Positions 19,497-29,696 of a DNA stretch of 64,000 bases are shown piece by piece. Where the stretch lies: NCBI RefSeq assembly GCF_020171625.1, contig NZ_JAIUZY010000003.1, positions 372,001 through 436,000 of the forward strand. The letters are read 5' to 3'. Source of the DNA: Salipiger bermudensis (GTDB lineage: Bacteria > Pseudomonadota > Alphaproteobacteria > Rhodobacterales > Rhodobacteraceae). The notes beneath the pieces were generated by a model. It saw only the letters and a program-made list of their open reading frames with translations, did no database searches and was not told the origin of the DNA. The position numbers and the translations under genes were made by a program. Every line of letters begins with the position of its first letter. Position 1 is the stretch's first letter.

Positions 19497-19545
19497 CCAT
19501 GGCGCGCGGCGGATACCACCCGCTGCGTGCGTCGGGGCCCCGGGG

Positions 19546-20184
19546 ATGACGGAAATCACCCCGGAGCTTCTGGTTCAGGCCTATCGCTCGGGCATCTTTC
19601 CGATGGCCGAGCACCGCGACGACCCCGAGCTGTTCTGGGTCGATCCGCGCCGGCGGGGCATCCTGCCGATGGACGGGCTGCGGATCTCGCGCAGCCTCGC
19701 CCGGCGCCTCAGGCGCGATGACTACACCGTCACTCTGGATGCGGATTTCGAAGGCGTCATCGACGCCTGCGCCGACCGCTCGGAGACCTGGATCAACCAC
19801 GAAATCCGCGCCCTCTTCGTCACGCTGCACCAGCGCGGGCTGGCGCATTCGCTCGAGGTCTGGATCGACGGCGCGCTGGCCGGCGGGGTCTACGGGCTCG
19901 AGATCGGGGGGGTGTTCTGCGGCGAGTCGATGTTCTCGCGCCGCCGCGACGGCTCGAAGATCGCGCTGTGCTGGCTGATCGACCTGCTGCGGCGGGCGGG
20001 TTTCACGCTGTTCGACACCCAGTTCCTCACCGAGCATCTCGCCACGCTCGGAGGGCTTGAGATCACACGTGGGGATTATCGTGCCCGGCTGCGCGAGGCG
20101 CTGCCGGTGACGCCGGACCTAACCGGCACGCCGCTCGCTGCCAGCGGTCAGGACGTGGTGCAGCGCAACACCCAGACGTCGTAA
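19546..20184 (+). CDS. aat: Leucyl/phenylalanyl-tRNA--protein transferase
   Basis: A 212-residue enzyme that adds Leu or Phe to proteins with N-terminal Lys or Arg, marking them for ClpS/ClpAP degradation (N-degron pathway). It shows AYRSGIFPMAE (about residues 12-22), FWVDPRRRGILP, GGVYGLEIGGVFCGESMFS and FDTQFLTEHLATLGG. It lies 49 nt after accC. The last 37 bases overlap the converging DUF2155 gene. It is a solid assignment by motif order. Confidence 0.93.
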   Translation: MTEITPELLVQAYRSGIFPMAEHRDDPELFWVDPRRRGILPMDGLRISRSLARRLRRDDYTVTLDADFEGVIDACADRSETWINHEIRALFVTLHQRGLAHSLEVWIDGALAGGVYGLEIGGVFCGESMFSRRRDGSKIALCWLIDLLRRAGFTLFDTQFLTEHLATLGGLEITRGDYRARLREALPVTPDLTGTPLAASGQDVVQRNTQTS

Positions 20185-20507
20185 CGCTGGTGATCCATCG
20201 CGTTGAGCGCCGGTGACGAGGCAATCATCCAGCCGCGGAACACCGGATCGGAATTGCCGGCCTCGCGCACGGTGAGAAAGGCAAAGGCATCGCCCGCCGG
20301 GTCGCCCTCGGGATAGCGGCACTCCTGCAACGAGATCTCGGTGCGGGCGAATTGCGCGGTGTCTCCCGCGCGCATCTCGATATCGTAGGCCCGGCCGGTC
20401 AGCTTGTCCAAGCCACGCAGCACCGCGCCGGTGCCGGTATTGGTGGCCTCCTGCGCCTGCACAGGGGCGGCAAGCAGAGCGAGACCAAGACACAGTTTGC
20501 GGATCAT
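20148..20507 (-). CDS. DUF2155 periplasmic protein
   Basis: A 119-residue protein with a cleavable signal (MIRKLCLGLALLAAPVQAQ). The mature part has the DUF2155 pattern: AVLRGLDKLTGRAYDIEM, a pair of cysteines (CRYPEGDP and VLRC) and FRGWMIASSPALNAMDHQRYD. Its function is unknown, but it often neighbours the NDUFA12 and aat genes in alphaproteobacteria. It overlaps the MlaD-type gene upstream by 4 nt (ATGA) and converges on aat with overlapping 3' ends. Confidence 0.88.
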   Translation of the reverse strand: MIRKLCLGLALLAAPVQAQEATNTGTGAVLRGLDKLTGRAYDIEMRAGDTAQFARTEISLQECRYPEGDPAGDAFAFLTVREAGNSDPVFRGWMIASSPALNAMDHQRYDVWVLRCTTS

Positions 20508-20953
20508 TCCTCGCCTCCCCCGGCGACATATTTGAGCAGGAGCGAGATCAGGCTGACCGAGCCCTGCGTGTCGAGGATCTCGTCCCCGTCTTCGTAATAA
20601 AACGGCGAGCCGCCCGGGCTGATCTCGACGAAATTGCCGCCCAGCAGCCCCTCGGACGAGATCAGGATCGCGCTGTCGTCGGGGATCAGGATGTCGTCCT
20701 GAAGGGTCATCCCCATATCGGCGCGGAAGGTCTCGGGGTTGAGCGAGATCCCGGTGACCGTGCCCACCTTGACGCCCGCGAGGCGCACGTCGCTGCCAAC
20801 GCTCACGCCCTCAAGGGAGCGGAAGCTGGCGCTCAGCGGATAGCCCGTGCCGCGCAGCTCGAAGCCGGTGCTGTTGACGGCGTAGGCGCCAAAGGCGATC
20901 GCGGCGGCGAGGACAGCCCCGCCGACCAGCACCTCTGTGGTGGAGGTGGTCAT
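20504..20953 (-). CDS. MlaD-family lipid-transfer protein
   Basis: A 149-residue protein with one N-terminal membrane segment (about residues 8-26) and a single MCE domain (GVSVGSDVRLAGVKVGTVTG). This is the form of MlaD, the periplasmic lipid-binding subunit of the Mla system that keeps outer-membrane lipid asymmetry. Its usual partners mlaE and mlaF are not here. The ATG at 20953 places the membrane segment at the N-terminus; an upstream extension is Arg-rich and unlikely. It overlaps the next gene by 4 nt. Confidence 0.88.
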   Translation of the reverse strand: MTTSTTEVLVGGAVLAAAIAFGAYAVNSTGFELRGTGYPLSASFRSLEGVSVGSDVRLAGVKVGTVTGISLNPETFRADMGMTLQDDILIPDDSAILISSEGLLGGNFVEISPGGSPFYYEDGDEILDTQGSVSLISLLLKYVAGGGEE

Positions 20954-20957
20954 CGGC

Positions 20958-21341
20958 TTATTCCGGGCTCCACGCCTCGTAATCGCGGCGGTCAGCCGGC
21001 GCGGGCTGGCGGATCGAGCCTTGCGGCGCATAGGCCAGCGCGGTGCCGGTCAGGTTCTCGATATGCGGCTTTTCCCAGCTCTTGCGGGTCAGCGGCCGTT
21101 CGGTCGGCGGCTCGGCGAAGGTGTGGTGCAGCCAGCCGTGCCAGTCGGGGCTCACCCGGCTGGCCTCGGCCTCGCCGTTGTAGATCACCCAGCGGCGCTT
21201 GCCATCCTTGGTCTGGTAGAAGGTGTTGCCCTGTTCATCCTCGCCGACGCGGGTGCCGTGGCGCTTGCTCCAGAGAAGGGTATTCAGCGTGGCACCGTTC
21301 CACCATGTCACCAGCTTCAAAAGCTTGTTCAGAATGCCCAT
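20958..21341 (-). CDS. NDUFA12-like accessory subunit of respiratory complex I
   Basis: A 127-residue protein of the 17.2-kDa (NDUFA12/B17.2) family. It shows [13 protein letters not shown] (about residues 12-24), [19 protein letters not shown] and [25 protein letters not shown]. Alphaproteobacterial complex I shares this accessory subunit with mitochondria. It is cytoplasmic and peripheral to the enzyme. The start was set at 21341 to give the conserved [14 protein letters not shown] opening. It lies 4 nt upstream of the MlaD-type gene. Confidence 0.92.
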   Translation of the reverse strand: MGILNKLLKLVTWWNGATLNTLLWSKRHGTRVGEDEQGNTFYQTKDGKRRWVIYNGEAEASRVSPDWHGWLHHTFAEPPTERPLTRKSWEKPHIENLTGTALAYAPQGSIRQPAPADRRDYEAWSPE

Positions 21342-21428
21342 GGACGACTCCTCGGTATCTACCTGTTCCGTATATGCGATCCTTGGGGGCGAGGTCCAGC
21401 GCACAGGCGCAGGACCCCGCCCGCCGGA

Positions 21429-21788
21429 TCAGGGCGCGAGCGTGGTGAGCTCGATCTCGATGCGGTATTTCGGATCGATCAGGTTGCATTCGACCATGGT
21501 GGCCGCCGGCGGATTGTCTCCGAAGGTCTCGGACAGGATCGGCCAGCAGGCCTCGAACTCGGCCGCGTCGGGGAGGTAGTAGGTCACCCGGACAGCGTCG
21601 GCAAAGCTCGACCCGGCCTCGGCCAGCGCCTTGCCGATCACCTCGAGCGCCGAGCGGCACTGTTCGGTCACCGTGTCGCCCTGCCCCACCGTGCCTGCGA
21701 CATGCACGAAGCCGCCCGCCACCACGGCGCGGCAATAGCCGATCTTTTCCTCGAACGGGCTGCCCGTATGGATCCGCTTGATCGTCAT
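21429..21788 (-). CDS. RidA-family (YjgF/YER057c/UK114) protein
   Basis: A 119-residue protein of the RidA family. It has HVAGTVGQGDTVTEQCRSALEVIGKAL and the C-terminal pattern PPAATMVECNLIDPKYRIEIE. The arginine that classical RidA uses for 2-aminoacrylate/imine hydrolysis (in the motif RxxV near the C-terminus) is not in its usual place; the region reads TMVECNLIDPKYRIEIELT. It may be a RidA subgroup member with another substrate. A terminator for clpX lies between it and clpX, so it has its own transcript. Confidence 0.85.
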   Translation of the reverse strand: MTIKRIHTGSPFEEKIGYCRAVVAGGFVHVAGTVGQGDTVTEQCRSALEVIGKALAEAGSSFADAVRVTYYLPDAAEFEACWPILSETFGDNPPAATMVECNLIDPKYRIEIELTTLAP

Positions 21789-21802
21789 CTTTCACTCCAA
21801 AG

Positions 21803-21827
21803 AAAAGGGCGGGGAAAAACCCCGCCC
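21803..21827 (-). terminator. Rho-independent terminator of clpX
   Basis: An 8-bp perfect GC stem (21807-21814 against 21820-21827, GGGCGGGG/CCCCGCCC) with a 5-base loop. Read on the minus strand it is followed by TTTTCTTT. It lies 24 nt beyond the clpX stop. Confidence 0.85.
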
Positions 21828-21850
21828 AGACGTGCCTAACGTTATCGACC

Positions 21851-23116
<1,266 letters not shown>

Positions 23117-23231
23117 ATCGCACCTTTCAGGGCCATTTCATCGTTTCGGCTGCGCCATCTTGCCAGCCGAAGGCCCATCTTTTTCGCCAATTCTGCAAAG
23201 TCTAGGGCAGTGCCCAGCGCTCTACAATCTG

Positions 23232-23264
23232 AAAAATGCCCCGCCGCGCCGTGGCGGCGGGGCA
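23232..23264 (-). terminator. Rho-independent terminator between clpP and clpX
   Basis: An 11-bp perfect stem (23237-23247 against 23254-23264) with a 6-base loop, and TTTTTC on the minus-strand 3' side. It lies 6 nt after the clpP stop, so clpX probably has its own promoter in the 115 nt that remain. Confidence 0.88.
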
Positions 23265-23269
23265 CGCGA

Positions 23270-23902
23270 TTAGGATTTGGCCTCTTCCGCCGCGCTGCGG
23301 CTTTCGACGATCTCGTCGATGAGGCCCCATTCCTTGGCATCCTCGGGCGCCATGAAGTTGTCGCGCTCGAGCGCGGCTTCGATCTTCTCCAGCGTCTGGC
23401 CGGTATGCTTCACGTAGATTTCATTGAGGCGGCGCTTCAGCTTCAGCGTCTCCTCGGCGTGAATCATGATGTCGGTGGCCTGGCCCTGGTAGCCGCCGGA
23501 GGGCTGGTGGACCATGATCCGGCTGTTGGGCAGCGAGAAGCGCATCCCCGGCGCGCCCGCGGTCAGCAGCAGCGAGCCCATCGACGCGGCCTGCCCGATC
23601 ACCAGGGTCGAGACCTTCGGCTTGATGTACTGCATGGTGTCGTAGATCGACAGACCCGAGGTCACCACGCCGCCGGGGCTGTTGATGTACATCGAGATCT
23701 CTTTCGACGGGTTCTCGGCCTCGAGGTGGAGAAGCTGCGCGACGATCAGGCTCGACATGCCGTCATGCACCGGGCCGGACACGAAGATGATCCGCTCCTT
23801 CAGCAGGCGCGAGAAGATGTCGTAGGCCCGTTCGCCGCGGCTCGTCTGCTCGACCACCATCGGGACGAGCGTGTTCATGTATGTCTCAAAAGGGTCTTTC
23901 AT
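23270..23902 (-). CDS. clpP: ClpP protease subunit
   Basis: A 210-residue serine peptidase. The catalytic serine is in [11 protein letters not shown] and the histidine in [15 protein letters not shown], with the aspartate further on (about residue 173). It forms the tetradecameric chamber of ClpXP. Length and motif order are standard. The start at 23902 has AGGCGGAT upstream. Confidence 0.97.
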   Translation of the reverse strand: MKDPFETYMNTLVPMVVEQTSRGERAYDIFSRLLKERIIFVSGPVHDGMSSLIVAQLLHLEAENPSKEISMYINSPGGVVTSGLSIYDTMQYIKPKVSTLVIGQAASMGSLLLTAGAPGMRFSLPNSRIMVHQPSGGYQGQATDIMIHAEETLKLKRRLNEIYVKHTGQTLEKIEAALERDNFMAPEDAKEWGLIDEIVESRSAAEEAKS

Positions 23903-24023
23903 ATCCGCCTGCCTGCTTTCTTCCGTGTGCCTATCTCGTGCGTCTTACCAGATTCTTAGTATCGGCCATGGGGGGCCGCAAGGGCCTGCGGTTCAATTGG
24001 CGCTCAGGTCGTCGCGACAGCGG

Positions 24024-24944
24024 TCATGCTCCGCCCCATTCCTGCGGCGTGGTGCAGGCGTGGCGGGCGCATTCCATTTCGAGCACCACGTGGGTGATGC
24101 CGAAGCGGTCCTTCATGCGCCGCTTGACCGAGGCCTTGATGGTGTCGGCCTGCCCCCACGCGCCCTCGCGCACCACCAGATGCGCCTGCAGCGCGGCGCG
24201 ATGCTCGTCGATCTGCCACAGGTGCGCCTTGTGCATCCCGTCCACCCCCTCGACCCGGAGCGCCTCGTCGAGCACCTCGCCGGGGGCGAGCTCGGGCGGG
24301 CTGCCGAGCATCAGGATGCGGATCACGCCGCCGATCTCGGCAAACGCCATCCACAGGATGTAGCCGGCGATCAGCAGCGTCACCGCCGGGTCGATCCAGG
24401 TCCAGCCGAAGAGGATGATCAGCGTGCCCGCAAAGATCACCGCGAGCGAGCCCAGCGCATCGGCCACGTTGTGCAGGAACGCGGCGCGGATGTTCACGCT
24501 GTCCTTCGACATGGTGTAGGTCAGCAGCGCGGTTACCAGATCGACCACCAGCGCCACGCCGGCGATGATCACCACCAGCCAACCCTGCACCGGCTCGGGC
24601 GACAGGAAGCGCAGCACCGCCTCCATCACGAGGTAGAGCCCGATGATGATCAGGCTGGTGTAATTGACCAGCGCCGCCACGACCTCGGCCCGGGCGAAGC
24701 CGAAGGGCATCTGATCGGTGGCGGGGCGACGGGCGATGCGGCGGGCCACGGCGGCGATGACCAGAGAGATCGCGTCGGAGAAATTGTGCAGCGCGTCGGC
24801 GATCATCGCGAGGCTGCCCGAGAACACGCCGCCCAGCACCTGCGCCACGGTGAGCGCCATGTTGACCGCGATGGCCCCGATCAGCCGCCCGTCCCCCGCG
24901 TTCGGGTCGATATGATGGTGGTGGTGATGGTGATCGTGAGGCAT
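24024..24944 (-). CDS. Cation diffusion facilitator (zinc/cobalt exporter type)
   Basis: A 306-residue inner-membrane exporter of the CDF family. It has six membrane segments, a histidine-rich N-terminus (HDHHHHHHH), the metal sites HNFSDAIS in helix 2 and HNVADALGS in helix 5, and a C-terminal cytoplasmic domain (about 215-300). CDF proteins exchange Zn2+, Co2+ or Cd2+ for protons. The ATG at 24944 was chosen because the next upstream in-frame start adds an unlikely basic stretch. The window also carries a zinT gene with a Zur-like box, but no common site was seen here. Confidence 0.9.
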   Translation of the reverse strand: MPHDHHHHHHHIDPNAGDGRLIGAIAVNMALTVAQVLGGVFSGSLAMIADALHNFSDAISLVIAAVARRIARRPATDQMPFGFARAEVVAALVNYTSLIIIGLYLVMEAVLRFLSPEPVQGWLVVIIAGVALVVDLVTALLTYTMSKDSVNIRAAFLHNVADALGSLAVIFAGTLIILFGWTWIDPAVTLLIAGYILWMAFAEIGGVIRILMLGSPPELAPGEVLDEALRVEGVDGMHKAHLWQIDEHRAALQAHLVVREGAWGQADTIKASVKRRMKDRFGITHVVLEMECARHACTTPQEWGGA

Positions 24945-25057
24945 GGGCTCGCCCTGACTGTGCTGCGGAAGCCCGGCACCAAGGCGCCGGACGGTCAGTG
25001 CCACAACGCGCAGCTGTGACCGCAATGGTCAAGCGATCGGCCATCATGATCTCTTGA

Positions 25058-25714
25058 TCACGGCGGCCGCGCCGTCTGGATCAGCGCATTGAGGGGATCG
25101 CGGGCATACCACGGCCGCCGGCCGAAGCGCATCTCCCACAGCACCGCGTCGCGCGGCTGCCAGTCGAAGGCGCGGTCCTCCGCGGCCTGCCGCCAGTGCA
25201 GCCGACCTTCGTAGCGACACGGATCGAGCAGGACGCCGCCGGCGAGCGGCTGCGCCCGGGCCGTGACGATCACCGCCGAATGCTGGATCGGGTGCAGCAC
25301 GCGGGTCGGCGACATCACGGGGTGCAGATCGAGGCTCTCGAAGGGTTTGGCGCGCAGGGCGCGGTAGAACCGGTCGGCCCAGGCAAAGCAGAAGCTGCTG
25401 GTCTTGACCCCGAGATGCAGGTCGCGGGAGAGCTTCACCGGTGGATCGATCCCCTCGACCTCGCGCGCGGTGCGGGCCGAGAGGCGGAATGCCAGATCCG
25501 ACAGGCGCTGCGCCTCGGCGGTCTCGACCGAGGGCGACAGCGCCATGAGGGAGAGCGCCAGCGCGGTGCGCTCGGAGGTCTCGGCGATGGGAAGCCGATG
25601 CGGCGGCGTGGCGCAGCCCTGAAGCAGCAGGAGCACAAGGGAGAAAAACGCCGCGAAGCCGAAGCCGTCGGACTGCCGTCTATGAGGGTCGTATTTTGCT
25701 GCGTTCCCGGCCAT
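25058..25714 (-). CDS. Hypothetical lipoprotein
   Basis: A 218-residue protein. After a polar N-terminus of about 20 residues comes a hydrophobic run ending in the lipobox LLLQGC (Cys34), so it is probably a lipoprotein. The start may lie a little downstream because the n-region is long. The mature part has a helical segment with repeated Leu and a C-terminal half with several Trp and Arg (EMRFGRRPWYARDPLNALI). I do not recognise a domain. Confidence 0.7.
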   Translation of the reverse strand: MAGNAAKYDPHRRQSDGFGFAAFFSLVLLLLQGCATPPHRLPIAETSERTALALSLMALSPSVETAEAQRLSDLAFRLSARTAREVEGIDPPVKLSRDLHLGVKTSSFCFAWADRFYRALRAKPFESLDLHPVMSPTRVLHPIQHSAVIVTARAQPLAGGVLLDPCRYEGRLHWRQAAEDRAFDWQPRDAVLWEMRFGRRPWYARDPLNALIQTARPP

Positions 25715-25773
25715 GGCTCCGCCGATAGCACGGCTGGAGCAAAGGCCCGGTTAACGACCGCGCGGCGCGCCTC

Positions 25774-25899
25774 TCAGAGCCGGAGGGCGACCGCGCGCGG
25801 CAGGGGCTCTGGCGCGGAGGCCGATTTGCGGAGCGGAACAAAGGCCGCCGCGAGGGCGATCAGCCCGGCGAGCAACAGGATGCTGAAACGAAAGCTCAC
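25774..25899 (-). CDS. Possible 41-residue single-pass membrane peptide
   Basis: A short frame from a GTG at 25899 encodes SFRFSILLLAGLIALAAAF, a clear membrane segment, then a basic, Pro-rich tail ending AVALRL. A GGAG lies about 11 nt upstream. It stands between the lipoprotein gene and a long non-coding stretch. No family can be assigned. Confidence 0.35.
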   Translation of the reverse strand: MSFRFSILLLAGLIALAAAFVPLRKSASAPEPLPRAVALRL

Positions 25900-26470
25900 G
25901 ATCGAATGCTCCGATAGGCCGCGCCGGCGGGCGCGGATCCAATGACGGTCGGATCCGACCCATAAAACCGGCCGGACCGGGGCCATGCGCCCCGACACAT
26001 CGTGATCCAATGCCGCGGGAGGGCCAACGGCGGAATACCGGACCTTTTCCGGCGCCGTGCGGCCACCGGTCCAGTGCCACCGGGCTCGGACCGGGCCACC
26101 ACTCCCCGCCTCGCCGTGCCCGCTGAGAGCCCGGGACGCCCCCGGTGCGAGGCCACCACGCCGGACCTGAGCGCGCGGCCCCTGCCCTGACCGACGGTCT
26201 CGCCGCGTCACGCCCGCCGTCGCGCAGAGACGCAGCGGGGTTAGAGGGGGGATGATGGGGATGTCAGGGGCCGTTCCCGAGCCTTCGCCGATGAGCAAAG
26301 GCCCTTGGAACGGTCGCGCCGGATCGGCGCGGAGCGCGTGGTGAGGGGGGATTTTGGGGGCGCTGCCCCCGTCCGCGCGAGGCGCGGACTCCCCCGAGGT
26401 ATTTTCGAACCAGAGAAGACAGGGGCGCGCGGCCTAGGTGGCACGCCGGAGTTCGGCGCGCCGGGCGTGG
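25900..26470. other. 571-base stretch without a convincing gene
   Basis: No frame here shows family motifs, a ribosome site and third-position bias together. The sequence is GC-rich with several short inverted repeats. The right third holds one copy of the intergenic repeat described separately (26356-26420). Confidence 0.6.
26356..26420 (+). repeat. Intergenic repeat copy R1
   Basis: Architecture: hairpin GGGGGC-gct-GCCCCC (26356-26370), second hairpin TCCGCGC-gag-GCGCGGA (26372-26388), then the core CCCCCGAGGTATTTTCGAAC and CAGAGAAG. The core is nearly identical to copy R5 at 45637-45664 read on the other strand. Five copies are present in the window, all between genes. Confidence 0.7.
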
Positions 26471-27058
26471 TCAGCTCATCTCGGCGAGGCGGGCGACGTA
26501 GCGGGCCAGGGTGTCGATCTCGAGATTGATCCGGTCGCCGACCTCGACCCTCCCCCAGGTGGTGACCTGCTTGGTGTGGGGGATGAAGTTGATGCCGAAC
26601 GCGCAGCCATCGACCTCGTTCACGGTCAGCGAGGTGCCGTTGAGGGCCACCGAGCCCTTCGGTGCGATAAATTTCGCAAGGGCCTCGGGGGCGCGCAGGG
26701 TGACGCGGGTGCTGTCGCCCTCGTCGCGCATCGCGACGACCTCGGCCAGCCCGTCCACGTGGCCCGAGACGATGTGGCCACCAAGCTCGTCGCCGACCTT
26801 GAGGGCGCGCTCGAGATTGATGCGGCGGCCCTTGGCCCAAGCGTCGAGATTGGTCTTCGACACGGTCTCGGCACTGATCTGCACGTCGAACCAGTCGGGT
26901 CCGAGATCGATCACCGTCAGGCAGACCCCGTCGCAGGCGATCGAGGCGCCGATCTCGATGCCCGAGGTGTCGTAGCCGGTGCCGATCCGCGCCGTCAGGT
27001 CGCCCGCCTGCTCGAGGCGGCGCACCTCGCCCATATCCGTCACGATGCCGGTGAACAT
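26471..27058 (-). CDS. ribE: Riboflavin synthase, alpha chain
   Basis: A 195-residue enzyme built of two lumazine-binding repeats. It begins with the hallmark MFTGIV; the repeats contain SIACDGVCLTVIDL (about residues 37-50) and SVALNGTSLTVNEV (about 133-146). It dismutates two molecules of 6,7-dimethyl-8-ribityllumazine to riboflavin. No other rib gene is adjacent. The start at 27058 is set by the conserved N-terminus. It is divergent from kpsS, with 92 nt shared between them. No FMN riboswitch was seen. Confidence 0.95.
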   Translation of the reverse strand: MFTGIVTDMGEVRRLEQAGDLTARIGTGYDTSGIEIGASIACDGVCLTVIDLGPDWFDVQISAETVSKTNLDAWAKGRRINLERALKVGDELGGHIVSGHVDGLAEVVAMRDEGDSTRVTLRAPEALAKFIAPKGSVALNGTSLTVNEVDGCAFGINFIPHTKQVTTWGRVEVGDRINLEIDTLARYVARLAEMS

Positions 27059-27150
27059 CCGCTCTCTCCCGGCCCGCCCAACGCGGGCCTTATTTTCGCC
27101 GGGAAACCCCGGTATGGTTTGCGTATCAGGCAAACCATTAGCGGGGCGAC

Positions 27151-28443
27151 ATGAGCAAGGCAACCGTTCCCGGCCGGGTGTTCCTCTTCCTGCAGGGGCC
27201 GCATGGCCCCTTCTTCCACCGGCTCGGCACCATGCTGCGCGGCGCCGGGGCCGAGGTCTGGCGGGTGGGGTTCAATGCCGGCGACCGCGCCTTCTGGTTT
27301 CACCCGCAAAGCTACCTTCCCTTCGATGGCCGCCCCGAGGACTGGCCGGCCCGGCTCGAGGCGCTGCTCGACGAGAAGCGCGTCACCGACCTCGTGCTCT
27401 ACGGCGACACGCGCCGCATCCACGCCGAGGCGATCGCAAGCGCCCGCGCCCGCGGCCTCGCGGTGCACGTGTTCGAGGAAGGCTACATGCGCCCCTACTG
27501 GGTGAGCTACGAGCGCGGCGGCGCCAACGGCCATTCGCGCCTGATGGGCATGGACATCGAGGAGATGCGCGCAGCCCTTGCGCAATCGGACATGGAAGCG
27601 CCGCTGCCGCCGGGCCACTGGGGCGACATGCGCCAGCACATCTTCTACGGCGCGCTCTACCACTGGTTCGTGATGTTCCGGAACCGCGCCTACCACAACT
27701 TCCGCCCGCATCGCGACCTCAACGTCGCGCAGGAGTTCCGGCTCTACCTCAAAAGGCTGCTGCTGATGCCGCTGCACCGCGCCGAGCGCCTGCTCGAGAC
27801 GCTGCGCATCCGCCGGGGCGGCTTTCCCTATCATCTGGTGCTGATGCAGCTCGAGCATGACGCAAGCTTCCGTCAGCACTCGCCCTTCACCTCGATGACC
27901 GAGTTCGTCGAACTTGTGCTCGAAGGCTTCGCGGAGGGCGCGCCGGGGCACCATCACCTCGTGTTCAAGGCGCATCCGCTCGAGGACGGGCGCGCGCCGG
28001 TGCGGCACACCATCCGGGCCGCCGCAAAGCGCCTCGGCATCGCGGAGCGGGTGCATTTCGTGCGCGGCGGCAAGCTTGCGCAGGTGCTCAACGACGCGCG
28101 CACCGCCGTCACGGTGAACTCCACCGCCGGTCAGCAGGTGCTCTGGCGCGGCATCCCGCTCAGGGTGTTCGGCGCGGCGGTCTATGCCAAGCCCGAGTTC
28201 GTCTCGGACCAGACGCTTGCGGAGTTCTTCGCCCAGCCCAGCCGCCCGGACAGCCGCGCCTACCGCGACTACCGACGCTATCTGCTTGAAACCAGCCAGG
28301 TTCCCGGCGGCTTCTACTCGGCCCGCGGGCGCCGCCAGCTGCTGCGGCTGGTGGTGGACATGATGCTCTCGCCCGACGATCCCTACGATGCCCTGCGCCA
28401 CGGCACCGCGGCCCCTCGGCAACAGTTGCGCGTGGTGCGCTGA
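27151..28443 (+). CDS. kpsS: Capsule polysaccharide Kdo-transferase, KpsS type
   Basis: A 430-residue cytoplasmic protein of the KpsS/LipB family. It has FLQGPHGPFFHRLG near the N-terminus, FEEGYMRPYWV (about residues 109-119), KAHPLEDGR and NSTAGQQVLWRGIPLRVFG in the C-terminal half. KpsS adds the first Kdo residue to lysophosphatidylglycerol as the anchor for group 2-type capsules; KpsC extends it. The gene heads a cluster with an OPX lipoprotein and kpsC. Confidence 0.9.
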   Translation: MSKATVPGRVFLFLQGPHGPFFHRLGTMLRGAGAEVWRVGFNAGDRAFWFHPQSYLPFDGRPEDWPARLEALLDEKRVTDLVLYGDTRRIHAEAIASARARGLAVHVFEEGYMRPYWVSYERGGANGHSRLMGMDIEEMRAALAQSDMEAPLPPGHWGDMRQHIFYGALYHWFVMFRNRAYHNFRPHRDLNVAQEFRLYLKRLLLMPLHRAERLLETLRIRRGGFPYHLVLMQLEHDASFRQHSPFTSMTEFVELVLEGFAEGAPGHHHLVFKAHPLEDGRAPVRHTIRAAAKRLGIAERVHFVRGGKLAQVLNDARTAVTVNSTAGQQVLWRGIPLRVFGAAVYAKPEFVSDQTLAEFFAQPSRPDSRAYRDYRRYLLETSQVPGGFYSARGRRQLLRLVVDMMLSPDDPYDALRHGTAAPRQQLRVVR

Positions 28444-28538
28444 CCCTAGGTCGGCGTCAGACTGGCTTTTGAGGCCGGATTTCGATAGCTTAGCGAAAAA
28501 GCCCGAGGCAGATAAGAACAGGTCGAGGAGACCGAGCA

Positions 28539-29696
28539 GTGACTTTAACCACCACACGATGGGTGAAGACCGTCGCGGTGTTCGCCGCGATGTCCATCCT
28601 AGCCTCCTGCACGTTGCCGCGGTCCGGCCCCACCAAGAGCGAAATCTACTCCGGGTCCGTGATGCGCGAGGGCGATGCCTTCATCGTCACCGTGAACGAC
28701 CGCGTGAGCCGCGCCACCGCCGTGGTGCCCGCGCTGGGGTTCAGCGAGGGCTTCCAGAACGCCTCGGTGGTCGGCTCCGACACCATCCAGCCCGGCGACA
28801 CGCTGGGGCTGACGATCTGGGAAAACGTCGATGACGGGCTGCTCGTCGCCGAAACCGCCAACGCCACCACGCTGGAAGAGGTGCAGGTCGACGGCTCGGG
28901 CTTTGTCTTCGTGCCCTATGCCGGCCGCATCCGCGCCGCTGGCAACTCGCCCGAGGCCGTACGCCGGATCATCACCGACCGCCTCGCCGAGCAGACCCCG
29001 GACCCGCAGGTCGAGGTCCGCCGCCTTGCCGGAGACGGCTCCACCGTCAGCCTCGTGGGCGCTGTCGGCGGTCAGGGCGTCTATGCCATCGAGCGCCCGA
29101 CCCGCACGCTCTCGGCCATGCTCGCCCGCGCCGGCGGCATCACGCTCGAGCCCGAGATCACCCAGATCTCGGTGATCCGCGGCCAGCAGACCGAGCGCAT
29201 CTGGTTCCAGGATCTCTACAAGAACCCGCGCTACGACATCGCGCTGCGCGGTGGCGACAAAATCCTCGTCGAGGCCGACACCCGCTCCTTTACCGCGCTT
29301 GGCGCCACCGGCACCCAGGCCCGCGTACCGTTCGAGAGCCAGACGCTTTCGGCGCTTGAGGCCATCGCGCAGGTCGGCGGGCTGCTGTCGACCACCGCCG
29401 ACCCCACTGGCGTGTTCGTGCTGCGCAACGAGCCGGCCGCGGTCGCCAACCAGGTGCTGGGCCGCTCCGACCTGATCGGCGCGCAGCGCATGGTCTACGT
29501 GCTCGACCTGACGAAGCCCAACGGCATGTTCATGGCGCGCGACTTCGTGGTCCGCGACGAGGACACGCTCTACGTCACCGAGGCACCCTTCGCCCAGTGG
29601 AGCAAGACGATCTCGTCGCTGCTCGGCTCGTTCGGCGCGGTCAACACGCTCGCGACCACCGCCACGCTGGTGCAAAGTTCCGGGGGCGGCTCCTGA
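28539..29696 (+). CDS. OPX-family polysaccharide export lipoprotein (KpsD/Wza-like)
   Basis: A 385-residue outer-membrane lipoprotein with lipobox LASC (Cys24). A polysaccharide export (PES) domain lies at about residues 85-165 (SDTIQPGDTLGLTIWENVDD), followed by two SLBB-type repeats (VSLVGAVGGQGVYAIERPTR and the ALGATGTQARVPF region). It forms the export path for capsule across the periplasm and outer membrane. The start is GTG at 28539 with GGAGACC upstream. kpsC overlaps its stop. The ABC exporter genes kpsMT and kpsE are not in the window. Confidence 0.9.
   Translation: MTLTTTRWVKTVAVFAAMSILASCTLPRSGPTKSEIYSGSVMREGDAFIVTVNDRVSRATAVVPALGFSEGFQNASVVGSDTIQPGDTLGLTIWENVDDGLLVAETANATTLEEVQVDGSGFVFVPYAGRIRAAGNSPEAVRRIITDRLAEQTPDPQVEVRRLAGDGSTVSLVGAVGGQGVYAIERPTRTLSAMLARAGGITLEPEITQISVIRGQQTERIWFQDLYKNPRYDIALRGGDKILVEADTRSFTALGATGTQARVPFESQTLSALEAIAQVGGLLSTTADPTGVFVLRNEPAAVANQVLGRSDLIGAQRMVYVLDLTKPNGMFMARDFVVRDEDTLYVTEAPFAQWSKTISSLLGSFGAVNTLATTATLVQSSGGGS

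Noticed and set aside
25774-26298. A longer 174-codon version of the small membrane peptide frame
   Set aside because: The extra N-terminal part is Arg/Gly/Pro-rich with no ribosome site; only the last 41 codons look protein-like.
26471-27150. FMN riboswitch for ribE
   Set aside because: The 92 bases upstream of ribE contain no RFN-element core; single ribE genes often lack it.
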